Shown: positions 1 through 12,699, numbered from the stretch's first letter. The stretch is DNA of 64,000 nt from Istiophorus platypterus (GCA_016859345.1 CM029111.1:17299214-17363213); one strand, 5' to 3'. A program made the numbers and translations. The notes: generated from the sequence alone by a model not told the origin.

Positions 1-457
1 GGGCTACAGTGTTTAAGGATTATGTACAACAACAAAGGCTGCAGTCCATTGGCATCCTAATGTCGCCGACCATTAAAAGTTAAGTTGGCTCAGTTACAGT
101 TCATAAATATTTGAACCCCCGAATGTCTAGCAACTACGTTTCCTAAAAATACTAGTCTCGCATCCTAAACCTGTTAAGTCCTGGTGCTTGTGGCATCTGG
201 GAAAAGAAAAATAAAACAAACAAAAAAACAGACACACGCTCACATACATTTCCAAAAACTACTTTTACATCACATGTCCATTACACATAAGCCTCCTTTC
301 CCCCTCATTCTCGTCACAATGAACATGTTTGGGTTTAAGGTTTTTTTGTTTTTTTTTTTTGTTTTTTGTTTTTTTATTTTTACATGTCACTCACCAGAGG
401 AATATATGCATGGCTAAGTGGTGGCCACTACATTCGGGACAAGGGTAAAACATTTTC
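1..457. other. Intergenic, no gene seen
   Basis: A/T-rich sequence with T and A homopolymers (about 341-375). I looked for exons of CDK4, the neighbour of TSPAN31 in mammals, and saw none. Confidence 0.5.
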
Positions 458-1086
458 TTTATTTTCAAAAGGTGCACACAAGTTATCTGTTGGTGGCTGT
501 GCAGCCGTCCGGTCGGCGTGTGGAATGAAAATCAGCGGAGGGGCTGCAGGCGCAGGACACATGCAAAGACGTCTCGCCGCTAGTTACGTGGTTGGGGGAA
601 AAAAACAAAACAAAACAAAAAAAAACAACTGGCGGGAAATCCATCTGGCGCTCAAAATCAAGGCTGGGTCGTGATACCAACAAGCCGCACTTCTTGGTAT
701 TACAAGTCATCCTTTCATGCATAAGCGTCCAGGTCTTCCAGCTTGAGCTCTGGCAAAAAAAACCCCAAAACAAAACACAAAAAAATCTTCCGGACCGGTG
801 ACTGGTCAGTGTAGTTCTCAGTCTCAGGTGAAGGTGCGTGTGTTTTTTCGTTTTCATCTCAGTATTTGTCAGGGTGCAGCGGCCGCCCATTCGTTCTGCA
901 TCATGGTCATCGTGGTCGGCGTTGGCGCCGTTATCGTGTGCCTGAGTGTCTGCCCTCCGGATGTATATTGATCTCTGTGCACCTGTGTGTGTGTGTGTGA
1001 GTGCGTGTGTGCGTGCTGTGTGCATCTGTGTCTGGAAAACCTCATCTGTCGGGCAGCCATGCCGCATACTTGGGGGGGGGGGGGGA
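458..1086 (-). other. tspan31: Probable tspan31 3' UTR with poly(A) signal
   Basis: This stretch directly follows the stop codon (1089-1087, minus strand). It starts with a run of 14 C on the mRNA sense, one base after the stop, then holds a TG/CA-rich tract near 980-1020. A minus-strand AATAAA is present as tttatt at 458-463, giving a 3' UTR of about 620 bases. The ORFs here are low-complexity and not convincing genes. The actual cleavage site is an inference. Confidence 0.5.
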
Positions 1087-4000
1087 CTATAGGAAAGCAC
1101 TCGGGTTTGCCCGTGGATCCTTCTGGTTCCTGTAGCGCACGGCGAGCCACACTCCCAGGATCTGTGAGCGTGAGGGAGAACACAGGGTTAGACCGAGGTT
1201 CAGCGTAATAAGACACTCTGATATGCTGTGAGGGGATGCAGGGATTTAAAACCGGTGGAAGCAGGAATCAGTTCATTCTGCCTTTGTTGGAATAACAGAA
1301 AAGTGTAATTTACTGACGTCTTCTCTGGAAACACAAGTTGTTTTATGTGTTCCGGACAAGGCGGAAAGAAGAAACATTACCCCTGCTGAGCTAATTTTAT
1401 GTTCACACAAACTAAGATCCCCCTCTGTGCTACAATGTTAACGCAAAACCAGGAAAGCACACCGTTATGCAGGACAATGTACCGACATGGTTCTTTAGAA
1501 ATGAGCAGAAGGACCTATGGCATAGAAAGAGAGACCAAGTGGGGACTGAAAGAACTGTGACTTGGCGCCTGTGTTTTACCCCACTCGACATGTTTCTGCT
1601 GCCGTTGGACTTTGTTGGCAGTGACAACAACACAGAGGAAGTCAAACAACTGCCCTCAGTATTTTCCGTCTCAGCAGCCGACGCCTGACAAGGTGATTAG
1701 CACCATTAAAGCAGGCGGATTTTCAGCGTTGCCTATTGTTCATGTAACGAGACAGGGCGACTCCACATCTGTATAATCACTGGAAATTGCTCTGCATTAC
1801 TTGGTAAGATAAAACAATAGATTTATCAAAAGGGCGAAATCAGACGCTCACCAATAAACCAAAAGCTTCACAAGTCCCACTAAAACCCCTCGTGCAGAGT
1901 ATAAATCCAGATTAAGTGTGTGTGCTGCGGTGTACCCTGTTGGGTTCTGCCTTTTTCATTTCCAAATATAATGTTACTAACAACAGACAACAAACACAAT
2001 CTGCAATTCAGAATCATAGAAGATAAAGATCACAATCTATACATGGTACCCCTCCCTCCATCCTTAAAAACCACCAACCTTGCATTTACTGTACAAAAAT
2101 TTGTGGGGAAAAAAAAATCCATTCTTGATATTGATCCATGATTCCCCCCCCACACACACACAAGTGGACTGCCTGTGTGCGCCACTTTCGGTCCATTTAG
2201 CGTTCCACCTTTACACTAACCTCACAAGACTTTCCAGACTTGTCACCGGTTGATTAAATGAGAGAATGACCAGAGGATGTGGGTTTGGGGACGGGACACT
2301 CACCTCCGTGAAACTGAAGAAGAGCCCGACGCCCCCGAGGATCTTCAGAGCCTCTGTTGCGTGATTCAGCATCTTATCCCCGCAGGTGTAACAGATTTTT
2401 TCCTTTTTGCATAACTGAAATAAAAACAAAAAAAACAAAAAATAAATAAATAAAAAAAGAAGAGAAGAAGAAGGAAGCAGAAGAAGAGGAAGAAGAAGAG
2501 AAGGCCTTTGGTCTTGAGCAGCGTGAGTCAACTGTTTGTGAGCAAAGACAGTATTAGCTACCAAAATCTATTCTGAGAGCTGCATAGCGTGGCCTACTTT
2601 TGACTGACTCTGGTTGAGGGAAACACCGTGCAGCTGGAAACACAGTTCAAAGCTGCAATATTTATATGATGCAAGAAAAATGGGTGAACATCTTATTCAC
2701 AGCCCATATAATATGGACGTGGAACCAAAATATAGAGTTTAATTTTGCAGCAATTCCAGTGCACGCCTGTGCCGTAAAAGCAAGATTCCCATTAAATAAG
2801 TGTTTTTTTTTCTCATCCTGAAGGTTGTGATGTTGGAAAACATGATATTTAAGACTCACGGCCGGGCAGTTCTGCAGGTCCAGTTCATACTGTGCCCGGC
2901 TGCTGGTCACATTGTGCAGCCCACAGCAGTTCAGCTGGCTCTCCAGGTCTATCTTAGTCTTATTCTCCAGCATCCCCCAGGCAGAGTTCAGAAGCCCCTC
3001 CTGGGAATGCAAATGAGACAGACGGCGGTGGATAAATGACAAACCGGCATGCACTTGACAGCAGATATCTATGGAGACATCGGCGCATTCTGATTGATGT
3101 TAACAGTTGACATGGACGCCGCATGGGACGGTCCGCTCACCTGCTGCCCGCGGTTCATTGCCAAGCAAGAACAGGAAACGCCAAATTGGAACAAGAACAC
3201 GATGAACAGGATCACCATGTACTGGGGGGGGGCAGAGGTCAAAGAGACAACAGTGCGAATGATAGGAAAGATATATACATTTTATCATATTGATGGATAT
3301 GGATAATTATCAAAATATAAATTGAAAATAAGTTGAATTTCAACACGTCTCAGGCATCATGGACATGCTTCATGCAAACATGTTTGTTTACAAGAAAACT
3401 TACAAGACACCATTTAATTTTAAGTTCAAGGGCAATTTCAGATTAGGGGTGAATCCTAAATAAATCAAATAAAGGCTTGTCACTCAATTAAACAATCACT
3501 CAATTCTGAATCATTAACTTCACACTCTCTGCAACATTTGCAGATAAACAAAGCCACAGCAACAATGTCGACGTACGAGGGAGAGAAACATTACAAAGAC
3601 GTCACAAATAGGGGGGTACTGCATGTCCAGATTTCCTATATTATTACTGATCAGTAAACATAACACTCCCATAAACTACGGGATGGTTCGGCTGCCCTCA
3701 GCTGGGTAACTATGGAAAAGACGTCTGTTCGTCTCGCTTCTCCAACTATATTATTATGTACTGAGGTGACAGTGTTACAATAAAAGCCTGATTTCCGATC
3801 GAACCCTGCTTCGCTGATTTCTGCTGAGATCATCGGCATCAGTTCAGAAGTCGTTTCCTCTCTTCGCTTTGCTGAATGTTCACCTCTTCGGCAGGAGCTG
3901 GAGATTTTGATTTGCGGTTAAAGGGGGCACTATGTGACCCCCCCCCCACACACACACAAAATGGATTGGTATTCTTAATATCCCTCTACCGACATTTGTG

Positions 4001-7000
4001 GCTCAGAGTTTTTATGGCCTACCATTCTAATTCGTCCCCCCTGCCTGCCCCAAAGGGGTCGATTATGAGCAGATGTCGAGCAGATGCAGTGGCTTTTTGC
4101 TTTTGCTCTCCTCTCGCCAGAGGGTTTATTTCATCTAAATGGAAAGACTCTTCGCTTCACGGACACCTGGCAAAAGTTTCTACAATTCGTAGAAAACATG
4201 GATGCAAGCAGAGATGCCTGAAGACGGAATAAGTTTCGTCTTTCTTTTGATCAGTTATTGGTTTCTTTTTGTTTGTTATTGCTTGGGTTTTTCTTGTTTC
4301 TATGTGTTGAATGATGGGTATGGCTGTGTTATTACTGTTATTATTTGTATATTGTAAATTATATTCATGTTTTTTTTGCCTGTAATCCTCATTTCATAAA
4401 CATTTGATTAAGAAAAGAAAGACAAAAACAGTTGACGTTACACATGTCGGCTAACGTAAATTGATACTGGCAGTTGTAGTTACTTTTTACATGCCACATA
4501 AACATAAAAAAATAAAACACATAAATTATATAAAGGTGACAAATCGCTGCTGGTCTGGTTCCTATGGAAGACGAAGCAATGACTGAAAAAGGGATATAGG
4601 AGTAACGGCCACCCTGGTTCGAACTAACGTTGCCAAGACAGGCTTTTTTTGTGAGTCTAACATCGTGTTTTCAAACGGCGGAGATGGTTTGTAGAATTTG
4701 ATATACATCCCTCTGCTGTTTAGCTGGCTCTAAAGATCCAAACATTTCTAAATCCCTGATGCTGTGTGACTGCTTTTTGCACTTTTTGCTCACCTTGTGC
4801 AGATTCCTGACTCTCCTCACAGTTGCTCATTTTAAATTTCCAACAATGTGTGTGTGTTTTGTCGCTCTGGTTTTGGCCCTAAACGCGTCAGCTGCATAAC
4901 CCTATCGCTGTGACCTGAAAAGAGTGATTGTGCAGATGAGGTTTGACCCAAATGCAGAAGATACATTTGTTGTAAATTACTCATCCGTTTATTTATTTTT
5001 TTACGATGATTATCGAGATCGTTTAATCGCCTAGCTCCCCTGGAATAATCATCTGTGGCCTTGTGTGTTTTCAGCCCCAGCAGTGTGAAAGGATACGAAG
5101 AACAGCATCACTTGGTGGTGGTGTATTGCCCCGATGAGTCCCACGATGGCGATGAGCAGCAGGAAGAAGCCCACCGCAATGACCCCTCCGATGATGTGGA
5201 TGCTGGAAACCAAGCCGAAGCCCTTCCCCCATGCTGCCACTCCGATCAGCAGCAGCCCGACCAGCTGTGGTGGGGAGCGCAAGGGGGAGGAAGTTAACGA
5301 GACAGTGTGGATCTGACAGAGCGGAGCTTATCACATGGTTAACAACAACAAAAAAAACAACAACAACAACAACAACAACAGCAGCACCAGCAGCACTTAC
5401 CCCGTAAACAGCATTTAGGTCTTCTGCAGCTCTTTGCTCGTTTAAATTCAAGCGTATATAAATGATGCAGGTGATGCATAGTGACAATCACAGAGAGGAA
5501 GAAACAAGCCGAGTGAACGATATGGTTGTAATGTTAACACATCTTCACGTGGCCTGGGGTCATAAGACTGCTGGTCTCTGGAAAGTTTATTACAGTCGTT
5601 TTGATCATGTGAAAAAAAAATTGAAAACCACCAAGTTCATACTCAGTGTTTTCTTTGATCGCTTTCGTCGCAAACTACAAACAAAAGTTAAAAGAACTAT
5701 CTGTTAAAACCTGTTATAATTCCTGAATAAATCACAGAGGTAATTTCCTTTGCTGTTTGGCTTTGTTGCAAACACTGGTCTTGCCTTTTTAATGGACTAT
5801 TAATTTTACACTTTATCTTTTATGGGAACTTAAAAAAAAAAAAAAAAAAAAACAAAAAAAAAAAACAACATTTCAAAGCACAAACTTGTGTCATGAGATC
5901 TAACCTAAGGGGGGTAATGTGTTCCTGAGGGGAATCAGGACAGCAAATGATAATTATTGTCTTTATCCATTAGTCTCACAATTTTTTGGGGCATTTTTGC
6001 TGTAAGAATATATGAAACGATTACAGTCACAAAACTTTTTTTTCCAACTGAAAATTCATCAACGGTTCAAGCTCTAGGAGGAACTGCTTGTTCCTCTTGC
6101 CTTTTTTTTTTTTTTTTTTTTTTAGCATGTTGTCATTCACCGCCGCCTGTCCGGACTCTTATGTGACAACATGCTGCATCACGCTGGAGTCGGTGGCAGT
6201 GACGCAGCTGTCGGCATCATGATCGGTGACATGCACATACTCCACCTCTACTTTTCTGAGCTTCCTTTGGCACCAAGTTGACCAAGTATAACGAGCTCAG
6301 GCTCACACCGTGGGTGTGTGCTGTTTGTTACATGGATGAATTGTAACAAAGACAGCAGGTGATAGTAGGGTTCCTGCAGGTTCACCAAGTTAAATTTTTT
6401 GATTTTTTAATAACACATATAATAAATGTATTAGTTCTTTTACAATATTTTCGTCTATAGCATGAAAATAATTGCAGCAAGTAACTGTAGCTTATTCTGT
6501 CCCAGCTGGTTTTAAATCCATAAATCCAGCAGGGAAAGAATAAGCTACAATTACTTGTTATCATATCACATTTCCAGGAGCATAACAATAATTCATAATG
6601 ATAGGATCAATTAAATTGATGTGACCTGGACCCAGAGAAGCAGCAGAAAATGGATGAGAAGATTAACCTATTAAAAATTACTCTTTTTTAGATCTGCAAC
6701 AATTGGTCAATTAGTCCGTCAAATGAAAATTGAGCTGCAATTATTTCTGGGAATCAGTTGTTTCAGACATTTTCAAGCAAAAATGCTGCCAAATGTAAAG
6801 AACTTTGTGAACTGCAATGAAGTTTTGGAGTGATGAACGGACAAGAAAAACGTAAAAAAGAGAATAGACTTTTAAAAAGTAAATTCAAGACTTTTTAATA
6901 GCTTTTTTTTGGAGAAAACTGAATTCTGTGCTTTTAAGGCTTTTCAAAACATTACAAGAGTAAAATTCAGACTCTGAATGCAGTTTTTTTTTATGTCTAA

Positions 7001-9351
7001 CCTAAACTTTGATTACATTATGACTGCTAAAAGCAGGACAAACAGACACATTCACTTTCTATTTCAGCTGACTCTAAACAGTGATTATAAGCTTAGAAAT
7101 GTGCAATTTTTTTTTTAATCCTGCACCAACATTTATGCTTTATACAAAACCCTGGATAAAAGTATCATGCCACAGTATTACAACTGTAACTAACATTTAT
7201 CTCCATTGTTGATTAATCTCAAGATACCAGGTGACGACTTCACATGGATTTTTTAAATTAAGCAGGAGTTAAAAAGACAAGAAAATTCAGTTTACTATAA
7301 TAAAAGACAAAGAAAAGCAGCAAACAGAACTTAGAACCATCAAAAGTTTGGTATTTTAGCTCAGATGTTACTATATGATTAAATATACATTAAAGAATAA
7401 GACAGATCAGTTAAGCATTAATGCACTGTTGCTCACTGTCAAGCATCAACCAATGATACTAAACACAACGGGGTAAACAAATCGGTTAAACTAGGCCACA
7501 GTGACAACATTTAAGACTTTTCAGGATGTGCAGATTGCTTGACTTCAGCTGTTCTGGTGTTTTATTTAGGTGCCTTTTGAGGCTTGGACATATTTCTGAT
7601 ATTCTGACCACCTCATTCACGTGCAGTACCGAGCAAAAGTTTACGGCAGGTCAGATGTTTAGATTCTTTTCCAATGTGAAAAGACCATCAGGGAGGCGTC
7701 CGATTGGTTCCCAGTACATTCTACAGAATGAAATGAGCGCAAACAAACAACTACAGTCATAAAGAACTATTCTCAGAGACTAAAAGAACAAGGAGTCCTA
7801 AAACAAATGGACTATGATCAATATATTGAAATTACTTAGTTTTTTGGTTTATTGCACTTTTTATTTAGTTAAGTGATGAAGAAAAGCGATTCACGATATT
7901 TGAAAGCATCCTCGCGTTAGTTTTAAGAGTTTCTGCAGAGTTTGGTAAATAAAATTAAGAATTTGAATTTTAATACTACCATGTAAGCAATTCAGAACCT
8001 GTTACACAGTCATAAAGACCAAAGATATCAGTTCAACCTATTAGGGGAAATACGGCGTTGAATTATTTACCAAGTGCAAAAATTTACTGACGTATATTTC
8101 ACTCCTCACAAACTTTATATAACAATAATTCGTCACAGTACCTCTGATTAATAATTAAATATAACGGCGGGTAATGGATGGAAGGTTTAACCATTTAAAA
8201 AAAAATCATCTATGCACTGGAGATTTTCCAGAGAGAAAGATCACATTAAAAAAAAAAATCATAACTAATATTACATTTAACATCATTTTAACAACATCTG
8301 ACATTTAATTCCTGTCTCACAGTCAGACTGAACTACAAGACCTAGAATTATTTACCAAGTACGATTACAATGTGAAAGAAATGTCAGTTCATTTACATTA
8401 TTTCCCCTTTTTTGTCATTATTTCCTGCCATATTGCTAACAATGCAATAATCATCAAACACAGCCGAATAAGCAGCAGAACATAGATAGAGGGATTAACT
8501 GATAAAAATTTATATATATATAAAGTTTCAATTATTGGTTAAAGGTCAGAGATCTAGAACAACGGAACGGGGGATTTTCAACCCAGGATTTGCTAAAATC
8601 CCCGGCAAAATATCTTATATTACTGCCTACAATATGCTACGAAAAAATCTTTTAAGTGAGTTTAAAATGCGTTTAGATTTCATTTTTTAGACTTTTCAAG
8701 ACCCGCAGATAATCTCTTTTACTGTCTAGAACGTTTGCACGGTAATGTATATGAAGGAGGGCAAAAAAGCAGTGGATCTCATTAGTACGGAGGCTTCCAA
8801 ACCTCTGATCACGGTTTAAACACCAGTTTACAGGGGAGCTAATATAAGCCGAGCTGAAGCCACATACACAGACACACCCACACAGCAGCTGATTAAATCC
8901 TTTTGTGACAGACCCGGGTCGATGATAAGGGAGAGGACGTGGAAGATGAGCCATTCAAGCATGTCAGTTTCACGTCTTAGGTCAGCTGGCCTCCCGGCTA
9001 ATGGGATGGCAGCATAATGGCGATAGCTAACAGGCTAAAGCGCCAGGACTGCTACTCTCTACGTTACTGTCCTGCCAGCTAACGTACGCAACTAAACGGC
9101 AGCCTTTCTATGTGCTACTACCAGGACAGAGTACGTACCGTTTATTACCTGCGGAGCGAAAACAGAGGCATGCGAGGCAAAAGAAGGAGCCGTCAGTAAC
9201 ATCCACGCTAACGCTGCGCTAACTAGCGTTAGCCCAAGCTAACGTTGCTAGCTGAAACTTAGCATGATGATCCATTTTGTTCACTCACCATGTAAACCAC
9301 ATTCAGAGAACAGAGTGCGTTTTTGGAACAGGTGAAACCCCCGCAGACCAT
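1087..9351 (-). CDS. tspan31: Tetraspanin-31 (complete gene, six coding exons)
   Basis: Coding exons in transcript order are 9351-9289, 5264-5097, 3221-3141, 3000-2860, 2414-2304 and 1161-1087. All have GT-AG introns in phase 0 and join to 212 aa, close to the roughly 210 aa of mammalian TSPAN31. The start MVCGGFTCSKNAL and the end DPRANPSAFL are family hallmarks. Four membrane segments are visible: TM1 across exons 1-2, TM2 in exon 2, TM3 in exon 3, TM4 across exons 5-6. The large extracellular loop (about residues 105-170) carries the CCG motif at C129-C130-G131 plus C149, C153, C159 and C162, with NxT glycosylation sites at N117 and N134. Tetraspanins organise membrane protein microdomains; TSPAN31 was first described as the sarcoma-amplified sequence SAS next to CDK4. 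The gene is divergent from agap2. Identity is secure; exact UTRs are not seen. Confidence 0.96.
1162..2303 (-). other. tspan31 last intron
   Basis: Intron between the exons ending at 2304 and starting at 1161. A short CA tract lies at 2148-2162. No exon, RNA gene or clear transposon recognised. Confidence 0.7.
3222..5096 (-). other. tspan31 intron 2
   Basis: Non-coding intron between exons 2 and 3, A/T-rich, with a C/CA tract near 3940-3958. ORFs here have no recognisable domain. Confidence 0.7.
5265..9288 (-). other. tspan31 intron 1
   Basis: About 4 kb of A/T-rich intron. It contains an (AAC/CAG)-type tract at 5344-5395, long A runs near 5830-5870, a T run near 6102-6123, and a degraded fragment at 6690-6850 of the repeat family best seen at 49118-49430. 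The promoter-proximal part (8990-9260) has many GCTAAC/GTTAGC hexamers. No exon found. Confidence 0.65.
8995..9260. repeat. GCTAAC/GTTAGC-rich palindromic stretch
   Basis: At least seven copies of GCTAAC, GTTAGC or GCTAGC lie in about 260 bp, several arranged head-to-head as local palindromes (for example around 9207-9255). They fall in the first intron of tspan31 just downstream of exon 1. Such hexamer-rich sequence recurs near fish promoters in my recollection; function unknown. Confidence 0.5.
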
Positions 9352-9359
9352 ATTCGAAA

Positions 9360-9570
9360 TATCCTCTATCGACGGAGGCAGGTTAAGAATAATACTTATT
9401 TTTTAAGTTAAAAACAAAACAAAACAGAGATCGGTGTTCTCCGGCTCCAGGCAGCTACTGAGTCTGGACTCCGGTGTTTTTGCTCAGCGGAGAACGCGTA
9501 ATAGATTACGTCAGCGGCGCTGACAGCGTTACGCGTGACGTCAGGGCGTGATCACGTCAGCGCTCGTCGG
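9360..9570 (-). promoter_or_regulatory. tspan31: tspan31 promoter with clustered CRE-like sites
   Basis: Immediately upstream of the start codon (9351, minus strand) lies a short GC- and CpG-rich stretch. It contains a perfect palindromic CRE, TGACGTCA, at 9536-9543, plus TTACGTCA at 9506-9513 and TCACGTCA at 9552-9559. These are binding sites for CREB/ATF factors. Three within 54 bp close to a start codon is a strong promoter signature. The transcription start itself is not visible. Confidence 0.65.
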
Positions 9571-10486
9571 TATTAAAAGCCTGCTACTGTATTCAAAAAA
9601 AAAAATAGTAATAACAACAACAGCAATAATAACAACAATAGTAATAAATATTAATAATCATCACAATAATCATAATACAGTTAATAAATAATAATAATTT
9701 GTGTCTCTCTGTAGTTGTTTAGTGGTCATTTTGCATCTATTGATAGCCATTATGCATCTCATTGTAGACCAATTGTGGTTTAGTCACTTGATTGACTTTC
9801 TAGCTTGATATATTAACGTGCCTTTAGAGCAAGAGGTTCTGACTCAAGGGCCCTCTGACCCTTCGGGCCCCTGGATGTATTCAGTGGTCGATCCATGTAC
9901 AGAGGTATTATCAGAAAATCTAGTCTATCAAAAATATCAAAAGTTAAAGAACATGTTCTGTTGTTAAAAGGGCCTTTGTAAGAGATTGTTGATGCTTATT
10001 TACTTATCCAGTACATGTACCTCAAAATTAAGTGCAGTACTTCAGTTAATGTACTCAGTTAATTTCCGACAATGAAAACATGGATATTAGATTGAAAATC
10101 TTTTATTTTCAAATAAGCTGCGAGAGGTGTCTGAAAAGGCTGCATGGATACCAGCTCTCCCTTTCTGAAATATCCACATTTAGAGCTTTAACAACGGATC
10201 ACAAGTCTCTCTATACGTCACTGAGAAGTAGGAGTGGGCGGATTGATCCCCAGAGTAATCAATACTACTGACACAAAATTGGTTTAAGTATTGAATTCTA
10301 GTGTCAATGGGACTTATGCCAAAATAAAATGGATCCATCACATGTGGGATCACATCATGGGCAGCTTATATTAGAGCGGTCATATTCGCATCTCTGGTGC
10401 TGTTGTGTGCAGAGTGACGACCTCTTTTAGTTCTGAGCCTACACACCATGAATATTAGTTGTTTACCATTAAAAACTGACCTTGTG

Positions 10487-10584
<98 letters not shown>

Positions 10585-10620
10585 CATCCATCCATCCATC
10601 CATCCATCCATCCATCCATC
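10487..10620. repeat. Compound tetranucleotide microsatellite (TCTA)n(TCCA)n
   Basis: About 24 uninterrupted TCTA units are followed directly by about 9-10 TCCA units. The single-base unit change at the junction is typical of a compound microsatellite that expanded twice. It is likely polymorphic. Confidence 0.97.
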
Positions 10621-10664
10621 TACATCATTAGCTTAAAATGTTGTCAGCTGATGGTGTTGGGCGG

Positions 10665-10940
10665 CAGTGATGGAGGAAGTACTCAGACCCTCTGCTCAAG
10701 TAAAAGTACAATTGGAAAAAGATAGTTCAAGGCTTAATGTTTCTTTTTTTAATGTGAAATGTTAACCTTCAAAGTGACAAAGTGTGGTTGATACTGTCTG
10801 ATAATGCTGTCTGATAAACCTGGTTGAGTAAAAAGAGCAACGTTCCCCTCTGAACTGCAGCGAGGTAGAGGTAAAAATTAGGAAACACTCAAATATGGTG
10901 CAGCGCTTCAATCAACCCACTTGGTTACTTCCCACCACTG
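10665..10940. mobile_element. Short non-autonomous hAT-like element with inverted ends
   Basis: The left end reads CAGTGATGGAGGAAGTA and the right end, reverse-complemented, reads CAGTGGTGGGAAGTAA, giving inverted termini of about 16 bp. The inside has the AGTACTCAGA...CTCAAGTAAAAGTA pattern of a very common fish repeat. Flanking 8-mers (ttgggcgg / ttggctgc) match only partly, so a decayed 8 bp target duplication is possible. At 276 bp it has no coding capacity. hAT assignment is an inference from end sequence and target length. Confidence 0.65.
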
Positions 10941-11334
10941 TTGGCTGCTGATGTTCTGCCGGGGACTGTATGGTTTGTTTGGTGGGTTGTCCTGAGAGTT
11001 GCAGTTTTATTTTCTGCGCTCATGGCAATATTCACAAAAGTTCAGTTCCTCAGAGCTACTGCTGTGGTGGAAGTCAGTGTTTCTCAGAATAATAAAAGTA
11101 AACACCAGGAACAAGTTTCTCTCTTTCAAAGAGACATGATGAAAAAAATGATGATCGAGAGTGACGGGACTGAGTTGTAAAAAAATACTTGAGTACAATA
11201 ATACTCCCACATTCATACTTTTACTGAAGCAAAAGCATTATGAGCAACTGGTCATTCTGATAGAGAACTGGCCTTTGATATTAACATGTGTTATATTATT
11301 AAACCCAGGAGCTAGTTTATTCAGTTGGGTTTAG

Positions 11335-11645
11335 TCCAGTGGCTCTCAATCTAGGGCTCAGGACCCCCTGAAGCGTCACACTATAAATCTGGGGGGCCAT
11401 GAGAGGATTAATGGTGGAAGAAAGAAGGGGAAAAATCGCTGTGTAACATGAATTTTAAACTTTGATTTGCTTTTTGAAATATTAGCCAATTCAATAATTT
11501 CAACAGTTATTAAACCAAACCATGTCAGAAGTTTAGAGGAGGAATGTCTTGTTGAAAGAATTGAATACATCTGAAGGTTTACAGAAGGCCCCGACTGGAC
11601 ACTGATTTTTATTTTTGGGGGGGGGGTCACAAGCCCAAATCAAAG
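11335..11645. mobile_element. hAT-like repeat fragment (AGTGGCTCTCAATCT end)
   Basis: It begins ccagtggctctcaatctagg, resembling the CAGTGGTTCTCAA ends of Charlie-like hAT elements, and ends in a G-rich block near 11620. A related end in the opposite orientation is seen at about 14510-14635 (gggaaccaccact). Degraded, no open frame. Confidence 0.4.
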
Positions 11646-11865
11646 GGACTCACTGGTTTAACATGTTGAAACACATTGTATTCTATGAGCCTATCACATT
11701 TTGTTTTATGTAAAATCATCATTTGCAAAAAAGTAACTAATATCAATATTTTTCATATGTGTAGTGCATATTTACAATCTATATTTTTGTCATCCTTATT
11801 GTTCACGTGTAAATCCACTATATTACCCAATTCTGTACAGAGGACATCTATTTTATGTCTCTCCG

Positions 11866-12040
11866 TTCAGGGGGAGGGATCCCTCCTCTGTTGCTCTGAG
11901 TTTTCCTTTTTTTTTACTTTGTTAAGAGGTTTTTCCTTAACTGATCCAATGGTCTAAAGACTGAGGGTCTTGTATATCTGTACAGAGTGTTAAGCACCTT
12001 GAGGTAAATTGATGATTTTTGTATAAATAAAATCTGACCG
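11866..12040 (+). mobile_element. 3' tail of a fish LINE-type retrotransposon
   Basis: The sequence runs from a GGGATCCCTCCTCTGTTGCT-type motif through gtttttccttaactgatcc and ctgtacagagtgttaag to ataaataaaat. I recognise this as the non-coding 3' tail of a fish non-LTR retrotransposon (Rex/CR1-like). It is 5' truncated with no coding part. Clade assignment is uncertain. Confidence 0.5.
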
Positions 12041-12190
12041 GTTGCTATAGATGTCAGATAAATGTAGTGGGGTATACAGAGAGTATATCTCCCTCTGAAA
12101 AATAGTGGATGGAAATTTAAAAAGCTGCTGATAATGCAAATACTAATACAAGTACAAGCACCTCAAGTACCTCAGAAGTGACACTAATGA
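12040..12190. mobile_element. Fragment of the AAGTACTCAGA-type repeat family
   Basis: It contains the internal sequence tcagataaatgtagtggggta and a run of aatac/caagtac motifs like the family at 10665-10940. Further fragments lie at about 9990-10060, 13845-14190, 16910-17005, 26480-26625, 29860-30000 and 43175-43235. Confidence 0.45.
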
Positions 12191-12699
12191 TCGAGCTAGT
12201 TGGAGCCAGCTATGGTCAGTTCACCTAAGAGAGGGATGTCTCCTGTGAGACGACCCAGTGGGTTTACAACAACACAGCCTGATTCCTACTGATGTTGAGT
12301 CAAAGCATCGTCGATACTGGGCCTCCACTGGAATACTCATAGCTTAGGTGCATTTTGTCACGGGTATGAAAACTGAAAATACAGGGGACAGTGTAAAATC
12401 AACTTCCTGACTGCAGTGGATATTTGATCATGTGGGCCAACCTGTAAAAAAAAAAAAAATGTGTATAATTCCAAAAAAACCAGAGTGCCAGCTCTAACCT
12501 GGAGTCAACTGCAGTAAAACACATCAGCTGTCATAACAGTGTTGCAGATGATGATTTTTTTTATGTGTATTTTTTTTCCTTTACTCATAGCAGTTGTGAA
12601 ACTTCAGTAGCATGATCACAATAGCAACTGCCTGGGCCGAGGGTGCAGAACATGGTTTGAAATCAGGAAGTGAATTAAGTACGACTCAAACCTGCAAAA

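Noticed and set aside
1..457. Part of cdk4, expected beside tspan31
   Set aside because: No kinase motif or exon-like frame on either strand.
483..1100. 205-aa minus-strand ORF at the left edge
   Set aside because: Low-complexity His/Thr repeats and no family match; overlaps the tspan31 stop codon in another frame and fits a 3' UTR.
10487..10620. Regular direct repeats resembling a CRISPR array
   Set aside because: Four-base units without spacers; a microsatellite in vertebrate DNA.
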